Source of the DNA: Hetaerina americana
Taxonomy: Eukaryota; Arthropoda; Insecta; Odonata; Calopterygidae
Direction: 5' to 3'
Length of the DNA: 64,000 nucleotides
NCBI GenBank assembly: GCA_022747635.1
Contig: JAKTNV010000012.1
Location: forward strand, 1,625,001-1,689,000
The notes beneath the pieces are model-generated. The model was not told the DNA's origin, did not search any database, and saw only the letters and a program-made list of their open reading frames with translations. Positions within the stretch are counted from its first letter, which is position 1, and each line of letters starts with the position of its first letter. Of this stretch, positions 36,901 to 49,208 are shown piece after piece. Made by a program: the position numbers and the translations under genes.

Positions 36901-39900
36901 TTTTTGAATGAGAAGGGATTTCCTGCATCGGTTTATTCAGCATTCACTTTCCCTTGACTTGTCGTCAATTTTCCAACCAGCGCAAACCGGGGCTGGAATT
37001 ATTCTCTCTCTGTGAGCCTTCCACTCATGCGATTTATTTCCTCCCAGTAGATTAATTCGTGTATTATCTTGGTGACTCAGATATTTCCCTTGGCAGACTT
37101 TCAAATTATCGTGTGACGCTTTTCCGTCGTTCATTACGCCTAATACGCCATATTGCCAAACAAAATAGTGCCCGTTTCGTTAGGCAATATACACAGTCCT
37201 TTTCTCTGTGTGTTGATGAATTTAGATGAGACTGCCGAGGATGCTCTCGAGCTTATTTGAAATAAGTTAAAAAATATATGTATCTCCATAACTTTGAAGT
37301 TACGTCATGCTATGAGCGGGTTTATAACAAGAGTTGCGAATTGTCCCGCGCTAGTTTGAAGACACCGCTCCTATCTTCAGGTTTTAAATTTTCGACTTAT
37401 TAGTCATGGCCGGATTTTTTCTGGGTTTCCGGGCGTTCCAATCCACATCATACCTGCAAATCGATTTTAATCGGTTTCTATGATGATATGGGCCATTTAA
37501 GATGAGGACTCATTAAAAGTGTACTAGTTCCTGTTTCAGCAAGCTGCAGATACTAATCTTTACGCAACTAATTTGTAAAATCAGTGAGACTTTTGAGATA
37601 ATTTTAGCTTCTGCCTTAGTTTTACGTATTCGTATGATGGTCACAGTGGGGTACGTCAGCTTTCTTGGACCGAGAAACTCGTATTCTTTGAGCGATGGCG
37701 TGTCAACTTGGCCAGGCGGAAGTTGAACTTCGACAAAGAGATACTTAATTTTGCATTTCTTCGATTTCAGAGTCAATGGGAGAATTGGCTCCCCCGTTTA
37801 AACCAATCGATGTATCCTGATAAATAATACAATCATCCAGATATTGATTTGACATGGTTCTCCATTCGATTTTCCCGCCTGTGTTTAGCTCCACCTTGCC
37901 GAGTGACTTCGCCGTCGTACGCCAAGGTACCTTCCGTTGCCGGCGCTGCGACCTTACATATGGTCACGTCGGCATCTTATTTTAAAAATCTTGCTTCGTG
38001 AAGTTGCTAATCGAGTGACAGAATCTACTATTGTTAGGCTAGCACCTGTTAAATAATATATGACTTCATACAATTATATTAATGCTATTTCTTAAGTGGT
38101 GTTAAAGATTAGAACGTTGTTGACGCATTGAAGCCTGTACATTTATGTTCAGGCTAATTTTAAATATCCGACTATGTCCTTGAGCAATGACCAAGCCGTG
38201 GGAACAGTGTCGTAAAATCGTGTCCTTTAAGCTCCATAATCATTGAGAGGAAACTGTTGTATGTCAGGCTTCACCCCGTGGAAATTTTGAATATTCATTG
38301 AAAAATTGCAGTCGTACTATTACGTATTAACAATTATTTATAATGATTGGAGCGTTTCGCCGTTTCACGATATCATAATCCAGGAAACGAATCTTCCCAA
38401 TGAAAAATGTTTTGTGCAGGTTAATGTGGTTGCTACAATAATGAGTGTGGTTTTTCAATGATTAGAGGGAGGGAGAGTTGATGACAGGACCGTTCAGTAA
38501 GGATGTTAAGAAAAGGCTCGCCAAAACTTTAATGTGGGGCGTAGTTTTGGGCGGCGCGGAAACATGGTCGTTGAAGCGAGGTGAAGGGAGTGGATTGGAG
38601 GCTTTTGAAATGTGAGCGTGGAGAAGTATTGAAAAGATGAACTGGACAGAAAGGAAAAAAATATGAGAAAGTGCTGTGTATTGTGTGAGAGGATAGTTGG
38701 GAGAAATCATAAGGAGGTAGGAAAAATGGATGCAAAGCATATTGATCGGCAATGGGATGTTGAAGAGTGTTGAAATCGAGGGGGATGTTAGGCAAGCAAG
38801 GAAAGGGCAGGAATAGGCTTGGGACGTTGGACGGAATTGCGGCAGGAAGGAAAGTACACGGAGATGAAGAGGGGCTTAATGCTCATAGTGTTTCGTCAGG
38901 TTGTGTTTCGTCGGGAGGGACAAGAGCATTGTCTCTGTAGCGTTTGGCAGTTTGTGTCCATCCAAAACCTTACATAACCGGTATATTAACGATGATAACA
39001 ATTCAGAAAGTATCCCTGTGTGAACTTAGAGAGGCGACATGAGGAACTGTTCTTAGGTGTTCTGGATCACTGTCTTGTTCTCTCGTCAATGTTGAAAAGA
39101 TTTATATTTTTCCTTGCTTGTAATTACATGTATTAATACGTGTATTTTGGCACGCAGAATGCCGGTTGTAAAAGGCTCTGATATCTTCCTATACGATTAC
39201 ATCTTCAAAACCTTATGGCGTGATGCCGAGTCGAAAATAAGATATTATGGTAATACTGTACTGAGAAGGTGACCACCTGGAAAAGGGAATTTGTATCTGA
39301 CCGTAAAACAGAAAGTGTGCAATTTTCAATGGTTTGGGCTTATTAGAGGCTGACGCAATTTCAGAATTACCATGGGAAGGTGCTGTTGGGCCCAACCTGA
39401 TATGCACGAACGACCGAAGTTCCCACGCTTTCAGTAGCCTTAGATTATTTGCAGAAGACCGTGGTTTACCGGAAAATAAGGACGGGCCACTCTCTAGCAA
39501 TTTAGGCTATGCATCGGCGTGGTCCAAAGAATCAAGAGTTAGAATTGTATATCAGAGAATGTAGAGCACTAAAATTGCTGAATTAAAGAAGAGAGTGAGG
39601 CATTAATCGTGAAATAGAAGCGATCGAATTGAGCAACTTAAAACGAGTCAAATACTTTGGTGTTACCCTGGCATCAAACCTTTTCTTGGGATATCTCTAC
39701 AATGCTTTCCATGTCTCCGCAGGGGCGTGTGGCAGGAGTCTTTGGGCACTAGCCATGCATTCAGAAATATTAGTTCACACACTCATTTGAATATATATAA
39801 CCTAATGTACGAAAACACTATTGCACAAAAACCCACTCATGCCTATAAAAATCATCCAATACTCGTTGTGCTTGACTAAATTTTTAACATTTGAGCGTCT

Positions 39901-42900
39901 TAAGTTAATTTTTACTGGCGTTCGGACTCGATTTCTTTGTGACTGGGTATCGTGCGTGGGAAGGACGAGTGCTTGACTTTGTCTCTGACGGTGCCTAAAT
40001 CTCGGTTATTTTACCCCGCTGGTCGCATCTATCGAAATCATTAGATCCCAGAATAATTTGTCGGCGTCGCGAGAAAACTCAGGTCATCTGTGCCTTTCGA
40101 AAAGTCTAAAACTTGCCTTCTGTTTTCGATTATCAAGAAGCTCTCAACCTCATTCCTCCGGTTCACGTTTATGGTGTTGCTGTACCAATTTGTAACAAAC
40201 CTAACGGATTTTCTCGGAAACATATCCAATGTGTTACTTAACGTTTTATTCCATGGATCCCAGATAATTGCCGCGTTACCCAAATGTGGCCGAACTAAGG
40301 AGTAGTATGCCACACTCATACCACAGGTGTGACCCGGAGGTCGGTTTGATAAGTGAAGGTAGAACCCGCCTGGTATCAAGGCCAACGGCGTGTTTAATTT
40401 ACGCGTCAGGGTAGAGAGTCATTTCCTTTCCCTGAGCAATTTGTGTTACCCACGGTTTCCCTGGAAGATGTGACACTGAAAAAAATCGCACAGCTCGGGT
40501 GAAGGCGAGTTTGCCCAGACGCGTCTCCAAGAATCGAGCCTGGGCCTTCTGGCGAGCATCCCAGCGTCCTAGCTACTGAAGTAGTGCGTCCCGATTGAAT
40601 GGTAACATCTTTCTACCACCTTTCTCTACTTTATCCAACAATGGGTTTAATGTCAATTGGCCTCCTTAAGGTTTACCCACATATTTTTCTTATGTGTGCA
40701 CCCTATGAAAGGTTTCATATTAATGTAAAACCATATTTCATCTGTTTGTATGAATCTAAAAAAGGTATTCCATCTGTGCCGAAATGCTTACCTCCAGCCC
40801 ATCTATTTTATAATTTACGTATTTTTTTCTTTTATTACAAAACTTCAGTACTGTACATTTTCTGACATTTAATTCTGACCCCCCATTCTTCACGCCACAT
40901 CGATATCAGGTGTAAGTATTCATGAGAGTAGCACGCAATCAGCGCGTGTTCTTACTTCTCTCGAAATCACTGTGTCGTCTACAAAAAACTTAGATTGCTA
41001 CAAAAAAGGCGGCTTGGGTCGTTAATGTATATCAAGAAGAGGAGAGGCCCAATGACACACCCTGCGGCACTCCCGAGGTTACGTCTCCCTCTAATGAACT
41101 AATTGCGCCAACGACTAAATTTGTTTACGGTTAGATTAGAAGTCCCTAATCCGGGAAGTCACTTTCCCGTTGGTACAATAGTATCTCAGTTAGTGAATCA
41201 GTTTCTTGTGTGGGATCTTGTCGAAGACTTTTTTGAAAACCAAAAATACGGTACCCGCTTGGGCATTCCTGTCCTCGGATTTGAGGTTTTAACGAATAAA
41301 AGACTCGTTTTATGTTTCGCGTGGTCTGCTCTTCCCAAAGCCGTGCTTGTTACGGCAGGGTATGTAATTATTGCGGAGTAAAATCATTTTATATTTAACA
41401 ATGTTATTTTCTAAGATTTTACGGGATTTTGATGTTAAATAAATCGGTTTGTAATTACTGGGGTCCTACATATTGCCGCTTTTGTGGACGGAGTTTACGT
41501 ATGCACTAGTGGCAAGGTATTGAACTTTTTTCTATGTGCTTGTAAAAAAATTGTTTTTTTAGGAGGTGCGATGTCTGTCGCAAGTCTCTTGAGTGCTGTA
41601 ATGTGGATTTCTTCCGGATCTGAAGCTTCATTTTTGTTTCGAAAATATTTACCTTTCCTTCCATTGCCTTCTGGCTCCTTTATTAGGGCTTCGTCATTAC
41701 TTTGTACTATGATTTCAAAATGTAAGTGAATTTTTCTTTGCCTCTTGAGCGCCAATGTGAACTTTCCACACCGCCATTTTGACTTCTTATTATCACGTTG
41801 GAATTTGTATGTTATTAACTTGTTTAACCGAACATGAATCGTATTTAAAAACATTTTCCTAGAGTGTTCTGTGCCAGTGCTGTCAATTTCTAATCTGAAC
41901 GTTACCAGTTCTCATTTTAATTTATCTCGAAGCCCATTGAAGTTCCTTTTATTGAATACATGCTTTACGCTTTTTCCTAAATCATTTCCATGAACTTATT
42001 TTTCATGTCCACTAATAAAGCTTTATGTTCGCTGATATTTTCAGTTATGTCCATATTTATAATCACTCTGGTTATTATTCGCAAATGTGTTCAGAATGCT
42101 TCCTGTCTCGTGTCAGAAACTTGACTCAGAAGTTGGAGAATATGTTCAGGAGTTTTTTTTACATGATTCGCAATTAATTCCCGGTTTTCGTACGAAATAG
42201 TTATTCCAATCAATATCCGGCATATTGAAGTCACCTGCGACTGCAAATAAACAACTGTTACTATAGTTGGTGATGAATTAGGGAATTTGGTCATCGATCA
42301 AATAATGTGCAAACATCTGAAGAATATGGAGGTTGGCGTGTCTAGAAGCCAGGTTTCATTGGACAGGTTGCGGGCTAATGTAATGAGAAATGAAGAAAGT
42401 GGTGTTACCCTACGTTAGACATTTGGAATATACAGAAAGTAAATGGGACACTTGAGAGAAAATTTTAATTTAGGCTCTTGACAAGGTTCAGAGAAATTTC
42501 TCTATGAAAACTGAGTTTTCTTTCGACAAAGGGAGTTATCATGGCCTCGAAAAATATCGTTAGATTTGACCGAGGTAAAATAACGGGGCTGATTCGCAGA
42601 TTCCAATCTCTTCCTCGCTCGTACAATACGATGGCAAAATTAAATCCAACCATCCAATATATTTACATAAAGATCAACATGTAATGATGATAAAAACCAA
42701 TTTGCACTTTTCCACAAGTTTTACAAGTAAACCTTTGGTAAAGCGCAAATATGTTTTTCTCCACCTATGTATATGGCATCTCGCCTGAATCTGTTGAATG
42801 TAAAATGTCATGATTTAGTCAAACACGCATCACCTACTCAAAGACAATCAACAATCATTCAATGATTTAGTGAATTGATGTGTATTCTTAATATGCATAT

Positions 42901-42929
42901 TAGTGTTTGCGTGTGTTTATATATGCATA

Positions 42930-43006
<77 letters not shown>

Positions 43007-43293
43007 CCATAACCATAAACACAGTAATCAACCCGAAGGTCGGTTTAGTAGGTGATGGTAGAGTTCACCCAGTACTAAGCCCTAAACGGCGTGTGAAATT
43101 CACACATCAGGGTAAGGGGGCCAGTTCCTTTCCCTGTGCCGGTTATGGTTTCCCAGGAAGACCTGGTACCCGAAAAATCACATAGCTTGGGTGGAGCTAC
43201 AGGTGCCCAGAGTGCCTTGCCCGGGAATCGAACCCGGGACCCTCTGCAGTCAGCAGTCCAACGCTCTACCCACTGGACTACCGCGACTATATA

Positions 43294-43381
<88 letters not shown>

Positions 43382-43683
43382 TGGTATGGTGGGCGAAGAG
43401 AGGGGTTTGTTGGGAGAAATCCTATGGAGGCAGGAAAAGTGACTGAAGGGGTTATTGACCGGCAGCGGGATGTTGAAGACTGTAATTGAGGGGGGAATGT
43501 TAGGCTAGCAAGGAAGGGGAAGGAACAGGATAGGGATGTTGGACGGGATGAAGGGAGGAAGAAAGTACTCAGAGCTGAAGAGAGACCTGATGTAAAGTAG
43601 GATGTTGTGTTTTGCTAGGGGTCACAAATTATTTAATTGGTAATTATGTCCATCCAAAAACCTACCTTAACCGGTAGATTACC

Positions 43684-43720
<37 letters not shown>

Positions 43721-46700
43721 TACCTTGATCAAAAATTTCCCGGAATTTATTCAGAAAATTAAAAATACAAGTTTATTCATCTAAATCTATATTGTCCCCT
43801 TCAAAGTAATCCCCATCGACTGCAACACACTTATGCCAGCGCTTGATCCAATCCTCGAAACATTTTTTATTAAATCTACGATAAATTATGACACCAGTAA
43901 TAAGACACTTTTTGTCAAGAATTTTCATTTAAAAAATTGTTTCTACGAAATTCGACTTAAGCGTAAAGTTTTTCTGAGCAAATAATCATGTCAGACGCTT
44001 CTTCATTATATCGCAATTTTCAAAGGATGAAATGTACTACCTTGATCAAAAATTTCCCGGAATTTATTCAGAAAATTAAAAATACAAGTTTATTCATCTA
44101 AATCTATATTGTCCCCTTCAAAGTAATCCCCATCGACTGCAACACACTTATGCCAGCGCTTGATCCAATCCTCGAAACATTTTTTATATTCGGTTTTCGG
44201 TATGTCCATCAGTGCTTCCTGCGATTTTTCCATTACTTCCTCTCGGCTGCTAAAACGCGTTCCCCGTAATGGTTTTTTAACTCGATTGAACAGAAAGAAG
44301 TCACAGGGAGCCAAATCAGGTGAATTCGGTGGCTGTTGGATGGTATTTGTTGCATTTTTCGTCAAAAAATTACGAATAATGATAGCACTGTGCGACGGTG
44401 CGTTATCATGGTGCAAAATCCACGAGTTTTCTGCCCACATTTCTGGTCTCTTTCGGCGAATTGCTTCACGCAAACGTCTCATAACGCCCAAATAATACTC
44501 TTTGTTTACTGTCTGGCAAAAATCCATGATGCACTACACCGTTGTAATCCATGAAAACCGTCAGCATTGCCTTCTTTTTTGACTGAAAACGACGTGGTTT
44601 TTTTGGTCTCGGCTCATTTGGTGAACGCCATTCACTTGCCTGATGTCTGGATTGCGTGTCGTACTCATAAACCCACGTCTCGTCTCCAGTAATGATCCTT
44701 TTGATGAATGTGGGATCGGATTCAGCCTCGCAAATCATGTCTTTTGCGACGTCAACACGGTCTCTTTTTTGCATGAAATTGAGGTCTTTTGGCATGCTAC
44801 ACGACGGAAACCCAAATCATTAACCACAATGTCTTGGGCGGATCCATAGGCAATGTTCAAGTCCTCCGCTATTTCTCTGATGGTTAATTTGCGGTTATTG
44901 ACCAACATTTCTTTTACTTTATCAATTTTTTCACCGACTTTCGATGTCGATGGTCTGCCACTGCGTTCATCATCTTCGATTGACTCACGACCACTTCTGA
45001 ACCGCTCGTGCCACTGGTAAACGACCGTTTTTTTTAGAGAATCGTTGCCGAAACACTTTTCCAACATTTCCAACGTCCGTGCGCCACTAAATCCGTTTTT
45101 TACGCAAAATTTAATACAAGTTCGTTGTTGCAAATTTAAATCCATTTCTGCAATTGTAAAAAATCGCCAACACACACAGAGATAGATGTACTCTTGGCTA
45201 CGTAACGTTTGCAAATGTCAAATTATGACACTAAGATTTAAAGGGAATATCAACAACAGATGTACCAATTTAACAAAAAAAACAGAACTCAAATCGGAAC
45301 GATGGGAGCGCCACACGGTGGTTATTCCGGGAACTTTTTGATCAAGGTAGTATATATCGTGTCTTCGGATCGAGGGAGGGGGGTTGGTCAGATAGGGAGG
45401 GAAAAGGAGGGTGGAACGGAAAAGGTTAAAATATTGGTGGGAGGAAAGAGAATTGCATCGTTCCCGGCCAATTGTTGACTTAGAAGAGTGATAAATCTAG
45501 GAGTGGGGAGTGGAAGGGGTACAAAATTTCGTTGGCATGTTCATCCTTACAATGGACACATTTCAAAATTTCCAACCTCTCCAAAGCATCGAGCCCTTGA
45601 CCTTTATTTTCAAAATGAAGAATTTTAATCACAAAGTCACTTTTGTGGTCACTTTCGATGAGATGCTTCCCAAATAGGTATGTGATATTCTTATTTTTTA
45701 CATGTGTTTGGTGTTCTTTTATCCTTTCTTTAAATTTTCGTTCTGTTTGCCCAATATACTTCGTGTTACACTCAGAGCACTTCAATTCACACACTACACT
45801 CCTCTTGCTTTTGGAAACTTTTTCTGTAGTGTAAGATATCAGGTTCTTAAGGTATGAACCACTGTAAAAGGCACATTTAATTATATATTTAGCGAAAATT
45901 TTTATTGCTTTTTGAGAAATAATCCCTAGATAGAGTATTCGTCGCCATTTGGCGATAGGATCTTTAAAGTATTCTGGGTGTTAAATGTGGATAAAGGCTA
46001 TTTTCCTAAGTTTTTTCCGATACAGTTTATTAATTAGATCTGCTGAATAGCTATTGTTAACTGCTATCGTTTTAATTTTATTAAGTTCCTTATTTATATT
46101 GAGTTTTGACTTAGGGATAGAGGCTAATCGGCGGATCATTGCATGAAATGCCGAAAGCTTTTGGGCAAAGCAGTGCCTTGAAGAGGAATTATAGTAATTC
46201 ATTGGATTGTTTACATTTCCTTCCAAAAAATGGAGTACTGCAACCCGTCTTTGTTTTTACAAATAAATAGGTCGACGAAATTCAGTGATCCTTTTTCCTC
46301 TTTTTCACACGTGAATTGTACTTGAGAATTGACAGAATTTAAATGTGCTAGATATTGATGTAGTTGCCTATCGGAACTTGCCCCCACACAGAAGACATCG
46401 CCTGCTATCTAAATCAACAAAATACATAATTAATGAGAGGGTGAGCTGAGGAGAATGTAACTTTTTCACCTACCACTCTTCCAAGTCAATGATTGCCACC
46501 GAAAGATGTTATTCTTTTTTCCTCCCAGCTTCATTTTAACTTTTTACCCCTAAACCCTCCCTTGCCCTCTCCCTCTCTCACCAAACCCCCCTCCCGCCGC
46601 TCAGAAGAAATGTACACCAAGTCTGCTTCTATAAGGGCCACCTGATGGTGACGTTCGACGTCGAAAGCTGGGTCGCGTTTTTAAATGGAGTGCGTGGAAT

Positions 46701-49152
46701 TGCAAAGTCAATAATTTCATTTAATTTCACCATCCGAGATTTTATTGGTATTTATTTGTTTCTTAGAACACGTATGTCGTCACCTGATAGCACCAGCATT
46801 TTTGGTGCTGTGCTGCCTCACCCAGCCGAACGTACTTCATCCTGTATGGAGCTCGAAATAACTATTTTATCCAAAATGAGCGAGCGGTTTTAACGCTCCG
46901 GTGTTCCCAGTCGGTGAACGCAGGTTAAATTATTGGCAAAATTTCACTGTCCGGCTGATTTAGTGGATAACTAGCTTTCAGCTCCAACTCCCATTACTTC
47001 GTATCCAATTATGTCTGATTATGTGCTTTCGATAAAGTGATGACAATCAGTTATTTTATTGAAATGGGAAGTACTAGTACAGTAATACTTTCCTCGACAT
47101 TAAGTTTGCTCAAATATTTAACGAGCTTCGTTTTCTTTTTATAATCGAATCAGTATCGAAAATACTTTCCCTTCGATACTCTTACAATATGATTCACGTT
47201 CTTTGGCCAATTATATGCGTCTCTAGCTCTGATACTCACATCATTTAAAGCTAAATTATTTGTCAATTAGGACTTTAGAGACCCGCTACGACCTACACAC
47301 TGTTCTACGCTCCAATATGAAACAGCCCTACAGTACCCGAATATCTTACTCGCTACTTAACTGGTGGCCTCGGATGCGTATTGAACCCTGGAGCGATTCA
47401 TATGGCTCCCTCGCGATTTGGTTGCCGGCTGAAGGTTGACGGAGGCGGCCCCGATATCCCTGCAGAAATGACGCAACTTCCACTCGGTTCCAGACCAAAT
47501 GGCCAAGAGCAGTTATCGGGACAAGGCTGCAGATCGCGAGCGTCGCAGGAACCCCCTTGACGCCACCCGCTCGCTTCACGTCGGAGTTCAGACCCCTGGA
47601 GGAATGTAGAATTTCCTTGGAGCTTGGCTTTACCTCCCATTCATTTCACCGTTTCCATTCTTCTTCCTCCCTCCCGCATACACTTATGCTCTTGCTTTAA
47701 TGACTATGTGTCCGAGCCGAACAAAAGCGCGCTCCATTTAAAAGTTTTCGCGATTTTTTTCACATCGATATTCAAGGTCCCTGCCAATGGCATCCATGAA
47801 AACACATGTATTGGATTAAGCTTACATATAAGGTTTTTATAAAATATCTGCCATGATTTTTTCCTGACGCATGCGTGAAGTGCTGAATTCAGACCGTCGG
47901 TTAAGTGTGCGCATGATCGCAGATTGTATTGGCATTGATAAGATGACAGTGTACGCCATTACTTTTGCAAAAAAATTGGCGATGCGAAAGATCCGCGCTA
48001 AGCTCGTCCCGGAGGTCTTGACGGACGACCAAGAGCAGAGTCGAGTGTCTGCTTGCGAAGACCTTCTGCAACGTCATCGCTACGATTCCCCAAACCCTTT
48101 ACAGTCCCAACTTGTCATCAGCAGACTATTTCTGATTCTCTAAAGTGTAATCATCCCTAAAAGGACGGCACCTTAAGTGCCGTCAAAGATGCTTGCGCGC
48201 GTACCCTTAAGGACCTTCTGGAATACGCCTACCAGGGAGCCTTCGAGTCGTGGAAAAACCGCTCTGGCAAAATTCTGTCGATGCTCATAGGGTGTACTTT
48301 GAAGAATTTTGAGGCATTGTAGTATTATCTGAAGGAAAGCTATTTGTCATAGACTTTTCCGATACTTTTTATACAAACCATGCATAGTATTCAGAGGTAT
48401 CAGCCAGAATTTGAACCCTTTAGCCAAGGATCGTTCACCAAGCTCTCTACCCTCCTAGCTGCCATTCCGTGTGAAAATCGATGTCTACTGAAATGGGAAA
48501 CCAAACCAATGCTCTCTTGAACTGGGGTTGCTGATCTCAAAATGAGGATGATATCAGGTGATCAGGAGTTTTGAGGATCGCTAATTCACACTCAAATTAA
48601 CGCAGTGGTAAGAATTGGAACCACGAGCACGTGACAGCGGTGGTGATCGATGCTAAGTGCAATTTATTTAAGCGAATACGATTTATTTTAATTCTATTTA
48701 GTTTAGTTTATTTAAGTGATGCGCGAAGCTGTGTGAACCCTACGTGCCCACACTAGTAATACTTCTTCCTCAAAGCGAGAGGGAAAGCGGTACCTTTCGT
48801 TATTCTAATATTCCGTTAACTATCCCAAATATTTAATTCGGTTTCCAGGGAACCTGCCAGGAGGCCATGGATTTCTTGTGGTTTTTATTAAGTTTATGCT
48901 TGATGATGATTTCAATTTGAATAGGCGTGTTTATTTCTCGGGGAGGGATAAAATTACTTGATTCTCTAACAAGAGATTGCTGTAGAATGACTCAATTATA
49001 GTTAAATAGACGCTTGCCAAGGGCGCGATGTGAAGATCTCGGGTCCACAAGCTTAAGACGGCAATACAGGATATACAGACAAGGTATACTTGGAAGACAT
49101 ACGGAATGCATTTGTACATACATTGTATGTATGCACTCTATATATGTATATC

Positions 49153-49208
<56 letters not shown>

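Noticed and set aside
41103..41381. Paired 86- and 92-codon plus-strand frames at 33984 and 41103 as a duplicated host gene
   Set aside because: They are antisense shadows of a LINE reverse transcriptase read on the minus strand (GVPQG...LLFLIYIND).
43210..43290. A functional tRNA gene
   Set aside because: The head is tRNA-like, but the sequence continues directly into the SINE-B body shared by other copies, so it is a SINE head.
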